Positions 41,575 to 41,657 of a DNA stretch of 41,657 nucleotides are shown here, in pieces. Both the position numbers and the translations under genes were made by a program. How positions within the stretch are numbered: position 1 is the first letter of the stretch; each line of letters opens with the position of its first letter. The notes beneath the pieces are model-generated. The model was not told where the DNA came from. It worked only from the letters and a program-made list of their open reading frames with translations, and did no database searches. This stretch comes from Thermoproteota archaeon (GTDB lineage Archaea; Korarchaeota; Korarchaeia; Korarchaeales; Korarchaeaceae), in contig JAOZGP010000015.1 in the NCBI GenBank assembly GCA_027491735.1, forward strand, positions 1 to 41,657. The letters run 5' to 3'.

Positions 41575-41657
41575 GATTTTATCGTGGCAATACGGAATAT
41601 CAAAAAGAGAAAAATGAGAGAGTTTTGGAATTGCTTGAAGAAATCAAGAGAAAACAT
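41562..41657 (+). CDS. N-terminal fragment of a small basic protein, cut by window end
   Basis: The frame starts MFKLRFYRGNTEYQKEKNER after AGGAGGG (41548-41554), the next ORF after the attC-like element. It is open to the last base (32 codons visible), helical and highly charged. Family unknown. Confidence 0.5.
   Translation, partial: MFKLRFYRGNTEYQKEKNERVLELLEEIKRKH

Noticed and set aside
41196..41657. 153-aa minus-strand open frame at the right end
   Set aside because: It is antisense to the small plus-strand ORFs and to the attC-like repeat, lacks a ribosome-binding site and family motifs.

Overview
The window is archaeal chromosome. The markers are an sn-glycerol-1-phosphate dehydrogenase, AglB/Stt3, Cdc48/VAT, aEF-2, RNA polymerase subunit L, exosome Csl4, TFS, archaeal-type ThrRS with its own editing domain, RibL-type FAD synthase, and a tRNA-Tyr with a bulge-helix-bulge intron. 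The run uL16 / METTL5-like / Csl4 / DUF2067 / RpoL points to the TACK side of the archaea. A thermophile of korarchaeal or crenarchaeal type fits best, but this is inference from gene content; no rRNA is present. GGTGATC-type ribosome-binding sites, TTTATA-type promoters and frequent TTG/GTG starts are used throughout.

Layout: (1) 1-430, GC-rich leader and intron-containing tRNA-Tyr. (2) 430-9611, DHH phosphoesterase, ribL-metG, a membrane-anchored protein, egsA (lipid backbone), mevalonate kinase overlapping thrS, and pncB. (3) 9681-11520, tRNA-Asn followed by an AT-rich island of decayed small genes, including a frameshifted VapBC-like toxin-antitoxin pair. (4) 11523-20264, a minus-strand block: cdc48, then a tight operon trmJ-uL16-METTL5-csl4-DUF2067-rpoL-aglB-NDK-like. 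It joins translation, transcription, RNA decay, N-glycosylation and nucleotide metabolism. (5) 20213-28158, CDP-alcohol phosphotransferase, aEF-2, an AAA+ protein with an altered P-loop, ACD beta subunit, PRC-barrel protein, coiled-coil protein with a striking palindromic leader, DUF373 membrane protein and a NYN nuclease-like protein. (6) 28301-31509, the overlapping operon TFS-NSUN-PUA-like-secreted thioredoxin. (7) 31491-40684, a degenerate PEP-synthase-like protein, cupin-thpR-SAM hydroxide adenosyltransferase, an unknown 349-aa protein, SpeD-like, a solitary Cas6, a P-loop kinase, a PflX-like radical SAM protein with a GC-rich structured RNA in its leader, and an endonuclease-IV-like protein. 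(8) 40724-41657, tRNA-Asp followed by a second AT-rich island of small membrane-protein genes. It holds a hairpin element resembling an integron attC site, and opens with an ~85-bp repeat also found in the first island.

Most of the window is ordinary core genome. The parts that depart from it are the two AT-rich islands next to tRNA genes, which share a repeat; the attC-like element; the multi-hairpin RNA at 39591-39733; and several proteins with altered catalytic residues or unusual domain make-up.
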